The notes beneath the pieces were generated by a model that worked only from the letters and a program-made list of their open reading frames with translations, did not search any database and was not told where the DNA came from. Below are positions 10,141 through 22,110 of a DNA stretch of 64,000 nucleotides, one piece after another (the stretch's first letter is position 1; each line of letters starts with the position of its first letter). The position numbers and the translations under genes were made by a program. The stretch lies in contig JAWUZG010000177.1 in assembly GCA_036785705.1 (NCBI GenBank), forward strand, positions 372,001-436,000, given 5' to 3'. This DNA is from Acanthornis magna (lineage: Eukaryota; Chordata; Aves; Passeriformes; Acanthizidae).

Positions 10141-11800
10141 CTCAGGTGGCAATTTTTGGCACTTAGGTTTGGTGGGAAATGACCACCAGGACCTTCACAA
10201 AGTGTCCTGTTAGCTGTCCCTAAAAATAAGATATTTACCCCAGTATCAATGTATTCCATGTCAGTACAGGTGAATTCAGCAGAACAAAATTAATAAATAT
10301 AATATTTTATTTGGGCATGGGCACGTCTGAGGTCAACCTGGACTGTTGGTTTAATTTTGAAGATCCCACTTTGTCGCATTTCAGTCCCTCACACATCTTT
10401 ACTTGCATTAATTCTACCCACAGAAATATCAACATGTGTTCAGTCTCATTTCTCTCCTGAAATTAGGCAGGCGATTCACAAAATTGGTAAAAGAGGAAAA
10501 AAAATAACCTAACTTAGCGACATTTTTCAGGATCAGTGCAACAGCCTCACTCTACCCAGCGCCAACTCAGAGTTACCTTTTTCATGCCAAATCAGGAATA
10601 GTGAGAGGTTATAATTTTGACACTTGGACGAGATGAAAACCAGAGAGAAAGAATCCCAAAGAATTGCAATTCTGAGGGAAACGTGGGAGCATAATTGATG
10701 TTGGAAAGGAGCCTGTGGATGGATGGGAGTCCCTGGCTGGAGGTGGAGGCAGAAGTCAGCTGTTCCCAGGTCCCTTTGGGCCCACGTGGTCAGAAAAGTA
10801 ATATCACAACTCATTGGAAAACCTCATTTTTGTTACAGCATTAAAACACACCGGTGGCAGAGGCATCCCAGGGACTGTGTAATTTGAAAAAGACACATTC
10901 CAGCAATTACCTTTTATTTTTTTTTTTTTGCCTCCTATGAAATAAAAGCTGATCTTAATGGTTTCAATTATTTTTCATCCAGTTGCTGCCCTAGGATGAT
11001 GCGGAGCTTTAAGTATGGGCAGGAAATAATTTCCAAGGGGACATTAAATGTATGTTTATGGAGTAAAATATGTATAAATGCAGACCACAAGAAATGGACT
11101 GCAAAGCATTTTATGGAGCTAATTCCATCAGGGGAGGGAAGGAGCCCACAAGTTCACTTGCACAGTTTATAAGGTCAGTGCAATCCCTCACTGGGAATTA
11201 TTTCCTTCTAAATAACTATTGCCTGACTATTTTCCTGAAACAAATCCTGCATCTTCCAGGTGGAAACTGATCCTAAGCTAAAAGCTTCTCTGAATGGAGC
11301 TGCGTTCCCTTACCCAGAGACAAAACGTGGCCTCCTGAACATGAAACCAGAATCCGGGAGCTCCAAAATTCTTGGTGCTGGAAGAAGTCAGGAGCCCCAA
11401 GTCTGCTGGGTGATTTTGGGGAAGTCTTTTCCAGCTTCAGCCTGCCTCCTTCTGTCATAGCCGGAAGGAAATGTTTCACATAACTCAACCCACACTGTTG
11501 TAAGAAGGCAATCCGGGAAGATATTTGAGGGTTTGAGAGTTTTCCAAAGGCAAGGCAGGATTTTTGAATTTTTTTTTTTCTTTTTTTTTTCTTTTTTTTT
11601 AAATCTGGAAGACATCTCCTGGGACACGAAGATGACTTCCCAGCTGGCTCTTCAACCAATTATGCTTCATGTGCTTTCAGATGCTTTCCTTCTGAATTTT
11701 GAGGCTGCAGGCACTTGGCCAAAAGGAGCTGTGCAACCCACGGGTCTGCCCCAGAGCACCACATCCCACCAGTTCAGCCATCCTGGGGAAACTGGGGCAT
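10141..11800. other. Unique, partly AT-rich non-coding stretch
   Basis: AT-rich unique sequence (10200-10520, 10840-11240), then T runs at about 11571-11600. No open frame with a domain, no LTR or CR1 text. Parts could be conserved non-coding sequence, but nothing specific can be shown. Confidence 0.45.
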
Positions 11801-11961
11801 ATCTGCTGCTGGAATTGGGATAAATCTGCTGCTGGAATTGGGATAAATCTGCTGCTGGAGTTGGGATACATCTGCTGCTGGAATTGGGATAAATCTGCTG
11901 CTGGAATTGGGATAAATCTGCTGCTGGAGTTGGGATAAATCTGCTGCTGGAATTGGGATTC
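11801..11961. repeat. 23-bp minisatellite, seven units
   Basis: Units of 'atctgctgctggaattggg' plus 'ataa' repeat at 23-bp steps from 11801 to 11939, with a few single-base variants (gagtt/gaatt, ataca/ataaa). Confidence 0.95.
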
Positions 11962-13720
11962 ATCTGCACAGGCTGTAGGGCTGGGATCTCACCTGTGCAG
12001 CAGAGCCCCAATCTCATACTGGGGCAAAATATGAGGAGAACACCATTCCTGGAGAGTTGCCTCTGCTGCCAGATTGTCCCAATTAACAGATTCTTGTGAT
12101 GAAATTTCTGCCCTGTGAAGATCTCGTGAACAGAGTGAGTTATAGGGACAGGGAATCCTGCCCCAGTAAAGCCAAAGTTCCCCTAGAACTGAAATCCATG
12201 GTAATTTCAATCAACAGGCAGCGATTTTGGATCCTCATCCCATTAAAACCTATAATTCCCTTTATAGCCCCGGTGAGGATGTGCACTGTGGACTGAGAAA
12301 TGTTGCCAAACTTAGCAGAGGTTCTCTGTGGTCATTCAGCTGTCCCCAAACTCCACAGTCATTATCCTTACGAGAGCTCCAGGGGGATCAATCAGCCACG
12401 CTCCCTGAGCAATCATTCCAGATCCTCGGAGACTGGAAGAAGCACAGCAAGGAGAGATGGCCTCGTGGTTAAAACATGGATTTATATCAACAGGAAGGGC
12501 AATTCCTGCCTCATCTTCCACTGCAGCCTCGCTGCTGATCAAATTACAGGATTTGGGCACTCGGAATGGGAATTGCTGGAGAATAGGAGGCCAGTCCTGC
12601 CTGCACTTCCCAAAAGGATGGAATGGCAATTCTGCTTGGCATGTGTAAAATTTACTGCGATGGGGTGAATGATAACAATTATTGTCTTTGTTCAGCCTTT
12701 CTGGGGTTGGTAAAACCAGTAAATCTCTGAAATTGGAGGTTTGCATGCAGACAACACAGGGAACTGATTCAGACAGGATGCTGCCCAGACTTGGAATACA
12801 TGGAATATTCTGGAATACATGACTGAGTGAAGCTACAGCCCCTTCAGTCTGTCTGGGATTTGGTGAGTGCAAGAAATTTTCAAAATGGGAAGTTTCCCTT
12901 TGGGCCTGGAAATGGCATTTTCCTTTATTTCAACCTGGTGATAACCAAAATTCCTGCCTTGTACTACACCAGTAAATGACACAATCTTCTTTCGGGACAG
13001 GTGTGCTGAGAGGACACAAAGTTTGGGGTGCAGTGACCCCAGAGAGAGAGGGCTGGAGCGTGAGGAGGGGCTGGGATGGTCACACGAGGCTTTGAGTTCA
13101 TTGCATCCCCCATTTCCACTCGTGGCTTCAGGCTTGTGCGAGTTCATACGGAAGGAAAGGTTTGGAACCACATCCCAGAACTTCTTTGGACATCCTACAG
13201 CAACATTTCTAGATCTGCCCCTCCATCCAGAGGCTTTGCAACGTCCCCATGGTGTTTGCACCCCTACGGCGCCATTTTCCCCAACCCTTTCCGTCCTGCA
13301 GGAGCAAAAAAATAAAAACCAAAACTGGAGCAGGATGAAAAAATCTTCAGCCTTTGAAAGGGAAAGAATGATTTCTGGCCAGGTTCCATCCATCCAACTC
13401 TCTGTGTCATCGACTGGGATGTGTAAATCTGCACGAGTCGTCTGACGCCTTTTAGAGTCAGCAGAGAAAGAGGAACTTCCCCGGTGCAATTCAGCCCAGC
13501 TGGGAGAGATGAATTGTGCTCTGGAAGGAGCAATCCCTCTTTCCCAACCATCAGGTGGCTCAGACATCTCCACCCGCCCCTCAGCAAGCTGCAGGCAGCT
13601 GCAAAAACTCCCAAATAATCCCCAAACCACCTCCAGCTCCCCAAAACAGAAACTAGAGTGGAGGAGAGTGGGAGCAACATGCTTCCCACACACCTCAAAC
13701 CAGCAAAGACCCAGCCCTAA
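11962..13720. other. Unique stretch containing an unusually long minus-strand frame
   Basis: The minus frame 13693-12833 is open for 286 codons but begins with GTG. The first ATG is near codon 43, leaving about 244 codons. It is serine-rich, has no domain I recognise and overlaps other open frames. I see no supported splice sites or start context, so it is not called as a gene. Confidence 0.4.
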
Positions 13721-14930
13721 GTGAACTTATCCAACTCTTTGGATGCACTGGACAGGAATTTAGGACCAGGATTTGGGGCTGTGTTAATCTACAGCTCAGA
13801 TTATGGATTTGCCATAGCAGAGAAGTTGGAAGTCGCATCTTCCTCCGTTAAGGAGGATGCAGACCCTCCCAGAGTGCCGTGGGCTGTGCCATGGCAGAAA
13901 TAGCATCCGATTCCCCCCCGATTCAAGGGCAGACCACCGGATTGTGAAAGGACGGGAATATCGCCGCAGACTTCCCCGGAAAAGCGGCTCTGCCTTTCCC
14001 GCCTTTCCAAAAATGGGGAAATTTCTGAGAATATTTCCCCTGCTCCATCAGAGGCTCCATCAGCACAAACACACACACCCTGGGTACACAGCCGTTCCCC
14101 AGGTTTGCTTTTCGGATTTGCCTATTGACATTTCCCCTCCCTCCTTCCCTCCATCTCCCCGTTCTCGCTTCCCCCACTCCGCGACTCCATTCCTTCTATC
14201 CTTCACCATCACCGGGAGACCCGGGGCTGCTTTGAAAAATGATAATAAAGCAAAATTAGGAAAAGGGAAGAGAAGAAAAAAAAAAAAAAAAAGAAAAAAG
14301 AAAATGAGCAGAGGAAAAAAGAGAGATGGGGAAAAAAAGAATGCATGTCAGCTCCAAGCCGCTGCCGCGCACACGGGCTGCCTTTTGCTCGGCGCACATC
14401 AATGCCTCTTATCCTCCGAAGTTATTTCCCCTGGAGTGAACCTATCAAAGATTTTCAGCCTCTCTGGAGAGAGCAGTTCCAGATAACACTGGATTCCCTT
14501 GTCAATTTTTGCCTACCGGGCTCTGGCAGCATTTTCTACCTGACACTCTGATCTTGACACAGGCGGGCTGGAGGAGCGTTTGTGTGTGTGTGTTGTGTGT
14601 GTGTTTCTGGAGCTCTTTCCCCCTCTTTCCAAGCAGTGCAGATGCTTTCAGACTGCAGAGAGGAAGGAAAAACCCACTAACATTTGGCATCTGCATACAC
14701 CCTACTCATCTATAATTCCTGTAGTGTCTTGCCCTCCTTGTAATTACAGTAATTAATATAATTACACTAATAATAATGATTATTATTTAGGGTGTGCCAG
14801 ATCTTTCCCAATACAGCTCCTTCCCTGGAAATCCTGGGCCTATATTTGTAAAAGAAGTCACTGTAAGATTTCCAAATAAATGCTCCCCGCAGAAATCCCG
14901 CTGCCGCGACAGCTGGGAATTCAGAAATAT
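13721..14930. promoter_or_regulatory. Enhancer-like block with a TCF/LEF-type site and TAAT cluster
   Basis: Unique sequence with many CpG (13900-14400), an A/G-rich run (14256-14340), a 'cctatcaaag' TCF/LEF-type site (14441-14450), a (GT)n run (14580-14605), and a dense cluster of TAAT/ATTA cores at 14741-14790. No repeat family identified. Enhancer identity is inference from motif content. Confidence 0.35.
14580..14605. repeat. (GT)n microsatellite, interrupted
   Basis: About twelve GT steps with one interruption ('tgttgt'). Confidence 0.95.
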
Positions 14931-15307
14931 CCATCCCCTCTCCTCTCTTGGCTGTGACAGCACTGCTGGAAGGCCCAGCCACTCCAGCAGCTTCCCAGCA
15001 AGTCTGTGGTGGTTCACATAGGTCTTTTGTGGTTATTTTTGGTTGGAGGTGAGAGGTTGGCATCCCAGGATGATTCTGGGGTGTCTCCCATCCTTCATCC
15101 TCCCTCTGAGGCAACGTTATCCTGGGCACGGGGTGGAATTCACTCCTCTGTGGTTGTTTATTTGCACTGTCCATGATTTTCCAGCTCTCTGGAGATCAGG
15201 TTGTGCCCCCAAGGGCAATGTGGGACCCCTGAAGGTCTCAGTGGTGTGGGAATGTGGGAAGAGGATCCTTGATTGCAATTTAAAGTCGCTGTTACCAACA
15301 CTGAATC
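14931..15307. other. Unique non-coding stretch
   Basis: I recognise no gene, RNA or repeat between the TAAT cluster upstream and the CR1 downstream. Confidence 0.5.
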
Positions 15308-15415
15308 ACTGAATCTCAGAATCCCAGAACGGTTTGGTTGGAAGGGACCTTAGAGCTCATCCAGTTCTAACCCTTGCCATGGGCAGGGACACCTTCCACA
15401 GGCCAGGCTGGTACT
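15308..15415 (-). mobile_element. CR1 LINE 3'-end fragment
   Basis: 'gaatcccagaacggtttggt' then 'tggaagggaccttagagctc' and 'gccatgggcagggacacctt' are the CR1 3' end in reverse. Confidence 0.9.
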
Positions 15416-16633
15416 GGGGGAAGTATTGACAGAAAATGATTGCTGAAGAAATGTTTGAGACTCAGCTGCACAGTACAGCTGTTCAAGAGCAAATCCAGCC
15501 CAGAGAGGACAGTTTTAATTGCGAGCTGTGCTCCAGGACTCACCTACGTTACTCCAGCTCTGTAAATACACACTGGAGTCCTGAGCTTCTGGCTGGTTCC
15601 TGCTGTTCCCCTCCTGGAGTTTCAACGCTTGTGAATTCCAGGAAGATCCAATAACATTTTAAAGGCAAGATGTGAAATTGGATTATGTGGGACTCAGCCT
15701 CGGAGCAGAGAGAGGTAGCTGTCCTTAAAGGCCAGCAGCAATCTCTCCTTTTTCCCTGCCTGGGACCTTCAGTGAACCTTGAACGGTGCAGCACATGGTT
15801 ATTCCATTTCACCTTGCAGCATTCCTGCTATAATTGATTATATTTGTCAGCCCATTTTTTCTTTTTGAATGCCATGAATGGATGGATGCTGCACGTACGC
15901 GTAAAGCAGAGTCGCTGCCCTGCAACAATTGTCCCCTGTTATTCACAAAGGGAGAGATGCATCCAAAAAGGACAGAAGAATATCACTTTGTGAGCCTGAA
16001 GTAGGTGTGCAGCATCTAATCCAGCCATCCATCATCTCTCTGCTCTAATCTGCCTAAAGTCAATGGGAGGGAGAAGGGAGAAGCAGGCAACAATAACAGT
16101 ATCATGGTAACGGGGAGAGCGCTGCCGGAGGGGATTGTTGGCTCCGGGAGCTCAGGGAGGGCTCTGTGCCCCGGGGAAGCATTAATCAGCCACAAAAGGG
16201 CACGTGCCACACGAGAATAGCTCTGCTATTATTATTATTATTTACTCCGTGTGATGCTTTAGCTCTTCAGGCAGGGCAGAGCCTCCGTGTGCTCCTTCCA
16301 AGCCCCAAGTAGCCCGAGGCGTGCGTGGCAAAGAGGGAATTCTGCAGCCCCAATTGCAGCTCAGGGATAGAGTTTGGGGTCAGAGAGCCCCTTGGGCAGG
16401 CAGGAGGTCACTGTGCCCCTGGACACGGTGTGGGGCTGAGAGAGCAGCTCGGTGTGAAGCATCCTTCGCTCCCAGAGCCCCAGGGTCATTCCCGTGGGAA
16501 TAATGGCATTCCTTATCCTGGCGATGCTCAGTGCGATGGGATGGAGTGAAACGTGGGCAAGGTTGAAATTACAAATAATCTCTGACGGTTTCGGCTTTGC
16601 AAAGCTTGCAGTTTCCCTCCAAATATCATTTCA
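15416..16633. other. Unique stretch with long-spaced inverted repeat and (TTA)n
   Basis: Contains an imperfect inverted repeat (15877-15894 against 16007-16032, core arms gatgctgcac/gtgcagcatc, about 112-bp spacer) and (TTA)n at 16227-16243. The AT-rich 15820-16020 part has enhancer-like texture. No gene seen. Confidence 0.45.
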
Positions 16634-16735
16634 CAGAGTCATGGGATGAGTTGGAAGGGACACCAAAGATCATCCAGTTCCAACCCCCGTGCCACGAGCA
16701 GGGACACCTTCCACTAGAGCAGGTCTCAAAGGGAA
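16634..16735 (-). mobile_element. CR1 LINE 3'-end fragment
   Basis: 'gttggaagggacaccaaaga' and 'catccagttccaacccccgt' are CR1 3'-end text in reverse. A (TGCTC)n pentamer run follows at about 16751-16772. Confidence 0.85.
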
Positions 16736-18125
16736 GTCTGGAGTGAGCCCTGCTCTGCTCTGCTCTGCTCTGACACCCATTCCTGGTGTCATCACAAGCT
16801 GCAGTCACAGAAGGACAGTCCTGCTGCCTCCTTCTACCCCAGGATGGGCCTGGTGATGTCAGAGGGAAGAGTGGTGGCACAGGAGCTGCAGATCAGACCT
16901 TCTGCAAATGGCACCACCTAACGTGAACTCAGAAATAAAAACCATCCGGGGCTTTGCTCCCATGGAAATCAGGCATGGGAGGCACAATTTAGAGAGCTGT
17001 TGAACACCTCTAGTCCTCTCTGATGCACAGGTACCCAGGAAGAAACAAAGGGAATCCACAGTAGGAATTAATAGGATGCAGAGTTATTCCCCAAGGAATG
17101 GGATCTTTAGAAATACTTCCAATAAAAACCCAAACAAATGAACAAAACAACCCTCAAATAACAAACCAGGGGCACTTTGGGGCTGCATCCTTCTCTGTCC
17201 TCCCATATCAATCTGACATGGCTCCCATGTCAGTCCAGGCTCTTGCAGGAGGTGGCAAAGACAAGAGGTGAGGACAGATACAGAGCAAACACCTCCCCCT
17301 CAGGGCCTTGTTCCTTGTTCCTACTTCTCCCTGAGGCTTGGCAGGAGCTGCAGGGATGTGACAGCAAAATGCAGCAACTGCAGCTGCAGAGCTGCCAGAG
17401 TCACGGTGGTGGTGTGACAATAAGGGACGCAGGAGGAGTTGTGAATGCAGGGGAGATGCTGGAAAAGCCTTAATCCATTTGACAAATTGGTGCCTGGCAC
17501 TGCAGAAAGCTGTGCACTGAGAAATCCAGAGTGCTTGGGTGAAGTTTGGCAGGACGTGATTTGTGTTAGTTGATGTCCGTGTATTCAACAGGGAGAATCC
17601 TGGTGTGTTCCTTTCTTTTTGAATGGCATTTGACATTTTCGGGATGCTCAGGCTGGGTGTGGCTGGCAGAGGTGGCTCCCCCCTGCTGTCCCTGCTCTGC
17701 CCTCACAGCAGCGCTCTCCTGTCACACATTTGCTGATGGTCACACTCAGTGGTGCACGGATGGGCCTGAGCCCAAATCCATCTCCTGAGCTCTGCTGCAC
17801 AGCTCTGCCTGCACTGTGAAACCTCAATGCCAGGCACGGTGAGTGGCTGCAAACGCTGCCAGGGCATTGCAGCTTTACTCTGCACAGAGTAGGTGCATTT
17901 TGGGATGTGATTCTGCAGTTTTCCCTCATCTATGGATGCCCAGAGTCTGCCTGGAAGGGTAACCCATCCCTGCAGGATCAGCAGAGGGAACAGCAGCCCT
18001 TTCCCTCTCTGCCAGCCAGCAGAGGATCTGCTGTGACGAGTCTTCATGCTGGAGGTGTGGCAGCTCAGGGATGTCCCCAGTGCCACTGGAGTGTCTCAGG
18101 TGGGATCTGACAGCACCAGGAGTCC
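16736..18125. other. Unique non-coding stretch
   Basis: Apart from the (TGCTC)n run near its start, I recognise no gene, RNA or repeat family. Confidence 0.5.
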
Positions 18126-18677
18126 TGGATGGAGGGATGGGTGGATGGACAGATGGATGGATGGATGGATGGATGGATGGATGGATGGATGGATGGATGG
18201 ATGGATGGATGATGGATGGACAGGGATGGATGATGGATGGGTGGATGGATGGATGGAAGGATGGAAGGATGGAAGAATGGAAGGATGGAAGGATGGATGG
18301 ATGGATGGATGGATGGATATGGATGGATGGATGGATATGGATGGATGGAGGGATGGATGGATGATGGATGGATGGATGGATGGATGGATGGATGGATGGA
18401 TGGATGAATACGGATGGATGGATCAGGATGGATGGATGGATGGATGGATGGATCAGGATGGATGGAGGGATGGATGGATGATGGATGGATGGACAGATGG
18501 ATGGAAGGATGGATGGAAGGATGGATGGATGGATGGATGGATGGATGGATGGATGATGGATGAATGAATACGGATGGATGGATCAGGATGGATGGACAGG
18601 GATGGATGGATCAGAATGGATGATGGATGGATGGATGGATGATGGATGGACAGGGATGGATGGATGGATGGATGGAT
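18126..18677. repeat. (GGAT)n tetranucleotide array, about 550 bp
   Basis: Long GGAT/GATG array with variants (ggatgatgg, ggacaggg, ggaagg, ggatatgg, gatcagg). The 173-codon W-M-D-G frame across it is a repeat artefact. A similar array lies at 63669-63909. Confidence 0.98.
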
Positions 18678-19840
18678 GCTGATGTCACCCAGCATTCACC
18701 ATCACCTAAACCCAGAATTCCCTGCGAAGCTTCCATCCAGCAAGATCCCCACTACAGATGCCTGGGAAAGGGCCCTCTCTGTTTAGGAGGCATTCAGAAT
18801 TTGGTTTTTTTTCTTTCAGGAATTTTTCCAGCAGCTTTTTGGCCCCGTGCAAATATCTGCTGTGAGGATGCAGCCAGCAGAAGCACCTCCCACCCGGAAG
18901 ATGTCCTGGTGTTTGTTTTCAGCTTTTACAAAGCTCTGCCTGCCTGGCAGAGTGGATGCCCCTGGTTATTGTATTTCTCAGCGGTATTTGTGGTTTTACA
19001 GACATCTCCAGGATGTCATTTCTGGCTGTAAGCCACAAACCGAGCAAGATTTGCAAGGAAACACAAAACTTTGTGATGCCTGTGCTCCTGGCTTGCTGCA
19101 GCTCACTCTTGCCTCCAACACAAATTTATTTTTCAGTCCTGTACAAATTATTTGAAGTTGGATTCGCCTCCCCAAACTCTGTCTTTTTACAAGCCAAATG
19201 CCGATATTTGCTTTAAGGGAAGATAAATCCTTCTGTAGAGTGCCAAAGGACTTCAACCACCAGAGTCACCTTTATCTGAGCTGGCTGAATCCCACCTGTG
19301 GGGTTTGGGGAGGGAAGTTCAGCCTCCTCCTTCCCACACATGTCCTACAAAGGCAGGCAGCTTCCCCCCCTCTCGGCACTATTTAGAAGCTCAATTAATT
19401 AATGGCCTCAAAGTGCTGGCAAGATGGATGGCACCATAGGAACAGAAGTACTTCCATGGCTTTTTTAATAATAAAAAAAAAAGCTGCCTGACAAATCTGT
19501 GGCTAGAAGGGCCCAAGGTGTCAAAGGAGATGGACAGTGAGTAACTGAGAAGGGGATGGGATTCCAATTCATCTTCCAGCTGGCATTTGTTTCATTTTTA
19601 TCTCTACTTCAGCTCGAGGGCCTGAGAACAAGGTAGGAGAAAGAAATTTTGTTGTTGACTTATGAATGTCTTTGATAAAGGGCAAAAATCCCTCCAGTGC
19701 ACAACAGTGACCCTCCTGTGTCTTTGCTGGTCTTGCTGATTCTAAGGTAAAAATCGGGCAGGAAAGGAAAAAAAAACAGCAGAAAAATATTTTTTCAGAT
19801 TAGTTTTGAGTGAGTTAAGGCTGTTACTGTTCTTTTTTGT
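18678..19840. other. Unique non-coding stretch
   Basis: No gene or repeat family recognised. Short T and A runs lie near 18805 and 19470-19480. Confidence 0.5.
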
Positions 19841-20010
19841 AGAATTATAGAGACACAGACTGGTTTGGGTTGGAAGGGACTTTAAAATTCATCCATTTCC
19901 ACCCCCTGCCGTGGGCAGGGACACTTTCCATTATTCCAGGGTGCTCCAAGCCCTGTGCAACCTGGCCTTGGACACCTCCAGGAATGAGACATCCACAGCT
20001 CCACTTTTTT
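19841..20010 (-). mobile_element. CR1 LINE 3'-end fragment
   Basis: Starts 'agaattatagagacacagac', continues 'tggtttgggttggaagggac' and 'gccgtgggcagggacacttt', then 'ctccaagccctgtgcaacct'. This is CR1 3' end in reverse, one of the longer copies. Confidence 0.93.
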
Positions 20011-20880
20011 AGCCCACATAAGTCAGGAAGGTGCAAACCTCTCTCCAAAGTATTTTTTTCCAGTGCTTTTAGCCCTTTTTCTGGCCAGTGTCACTCGCCA
20101 GTGCTGAATCCGTGAAGCACTTCAGGTTCCTCTGAGCCTTTTCTGCCACCGCGGTCGCCGCTGTTTGCTCAGCCTCTAATACCTGAGCAGGGCAAATCCC
20201 CCCAGCTCCTGGGAAATCCAATTTCATGGACACGGCTAAACGTGTGTGTGATGTGTTGCTGGATTAATTCCTGAAGATCACTGCCTCCTCGGTCCTGTAA
20301 TTCCAGCTCTTTTCTCGCAGGGCACAGAGGCAGCGCTCAGGAATTTTCCCATCATGGGGCCACTCTCGAGGACCTCGGTGGGATGCAGGAGCAGCGTGGG
20401 GGATTGTGCTTGGCCAGAGGTCAACAGGGCTATTATTGTGCTGCCTGCGATTGGGCAAAGGGATGAAGCGAGCGCTCCAGATAGGTTAATTCTGATTTCA
20501 CGGACATTGATAGGTCAAAAGGCTCCCAACCACTCCAAAGGTTTCATGTGTGTTACGTCCATTCTGGGATTTCTTTGCTGAATGGATGTAAATCAGCCTA
20601 AGTCAATATCTTACAGCTCTTTTTTGGGTCAAGATGGACAAGAAAATCTCTTTTTGGGAGGGAACACTCTGCTCACCCTGTGATGCTGCCCCGTGTCCTT
20701 CTGCTCTTTGCATTTGTGCAGAGTTTTTCCCTCTGTGCCCCAGAAAAGCTGCAGGGTTCTGCTGTGCCTTGCTTGCCCCTGTCCAGCACTGCTCCAAAAC
20801 CCTTCATCCAGGTAAAATAGATACCATTTTTACATGAACAGGTAAAACCAGTGCATCCCCTTGACATTTCTTCCCAAAAG
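20011..20880. other. Unique stretch, part enhancer-like (20110-20600)
   Basis: Unique sequence with scattered CpG and motifs such as 'ggattaattcctg' and 'gataggttaattctg'. No gene or repeat family recognised. Regulatory potential is speculative. Confidence 0.4.
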
Positions 20881-21030
20881 AGAACCATAGAACCATTTAG
20901 GCTGAAAAAGATCCTCAAGGCCATCAAGTCCAACATTAATCCGGCAGAGCCAAGCCCAGCACTAATTCCTGTCTCTAACATCACAATTCCCACACTGCTG
21001 GAGTCCCTTCCTTTGTAGGGAAAGCCTAAA
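20881..21030 (-). mobile_element. CR1 LINE 3'-end fragment, divergent
   Basis: 'gaaccatttaggctgaaaaa' with 'gatcctcaaggccatcaagt' and 'ccaacattaatccggcagag' matches an older CR1 3' end subtype in reverse. Confidence 0.8.
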
Positions 21031-21191
21031 ACCTTCCCTTTCACCATGCAGGGCTGTTAATGGCAGCACCACTCCCAGAGACAGGGAGATCACTGATATT
21101 TTCACCCTCCTTTCCTCTGAGGAGAAGCCTGAGGACCAGCCCAGCTGTGAGTTGTGGACAAGGCAGAGTTTCCCCACACCCAGCATCCCTT

Positions 21192-21699
21192 TGATGCCTT
21201 AAGATTTTGGCTTCTCTGTTTTCCGTGTATCTGTAATTCTGTGACTCTCTGGTGTAGAACTCTGGGCTCCATTCAGGTGCTGAGCTGCTGCTCTCATTTT
21301 TAGACAAAACAATTCTTCTCTAACCCAAAATCCAAGGACACCTCAGTGTCTCAGGCCCCAAGATATGTAAACAACAGTGAATTAATTGGGGGGAGCAAAC
21401 TTGGAGTAATTGACTTCATTACCTGAAGCTATAATTGGAGGGTTAACCCCCAATATGCAAATGGACAGAATTTATAAAGTATGAAAAACCCATGACCTTA
21501 TAAAAAAACTATAAAGTATGAAAAACCCATGACCTTATAAAAAACTTACAAAGTATGAAAAACCAGTGACCATCGTCCGTTTTGGGTGCAGCCCCTGGGT
21601 GGGCTGTGAGTGCCCTGAATGCACCTGAAGGTCTTCAATAAACAGAACTGCTTTTTATTCTCTTCACTTTGTCCAGCCTCTGTTTTAGGTAAGGCATCA
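21192..21699 (+). mobile_element. ERV1-like solo LTR of the TGATGCC family, with internal triplication
   Basis: Starts TGATGCC and ends GGCATCA, giving the inverted termini shared with copies at 27312 and 30439. AATAAA lies at 21637-21642. The TATAAA box seen in the other two copies is altered here. A 40-odd-bp segment containing 'aaagtatgaaaaaccc' is present three times (about 21471-21570) but once in the other copies. Flanking 4-mers (cctt/tctt) match 3 of 4. No internal viral genes. Confidence 0.75.
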
Positions 21700-21733
21700 T
21701 CTTCACCCCATGTTTTCCCATCTTCCCAAGGAT

Positions 21734-22110
21734 CCTTCCCTTCCCTTCCCTTCCCTTCCCTTCCCTTCCCTTCCCTTCCCTTCCCTTCCCTTCCCTTCCC
21801 TTCCCAAACCTTCCCAAACCTTCCCAAACCTTCCCTTCCCTTCCCAAACCTTCCCTTCCCTTCCCTTCCCAAACCTTCCCTTCCCAAACCTTCCCTTCCC
21901 TTCCCAAACCTTCCCAAACCTTCCCTTCCCAAACCTTCCCAAACCTTCCCAAACCTTCCCAAACCTTCCCAAACCGTCCCAAACCTTCCCTTCCCAAACC
22001 TTCCCTTCCCAAACCTTCCCAAACCGTCCCAAACCTTCCCTTCCCAAACCTTCCCTTCCCAAACCTTCCCAAACCATACCAAACCTTCCCTTCCCAAACC
22101 TTCCCTTCCC
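21734..22110. repeat. (TTCCC)n / TTCCCAAACC array, about 377 bp
   Basis: Starts as pure TTCCC and changes into a mix of TTCCC and AAACC pentamers. It begins 34 bp after the 3' end of the LTR. The minus strand is (GGGAA)n, with G-triplets spaced 2-7 bases. The frames of 160-200 codons on both strands are repeat artefacts. Confidence 0.98.

Noticed and set aside
12455..12530. tRNA-like start 'gatggcctcgtggttaaaac'
   Set aside because: The A-box is imperfect, there is no B-box at the right distance and no cloverleaf.
18046..18567. 173-codon plus-strand frame rich in W-M-D-G
   Set aside because: Direct translation of the GGAT array; periodic and without a domain.
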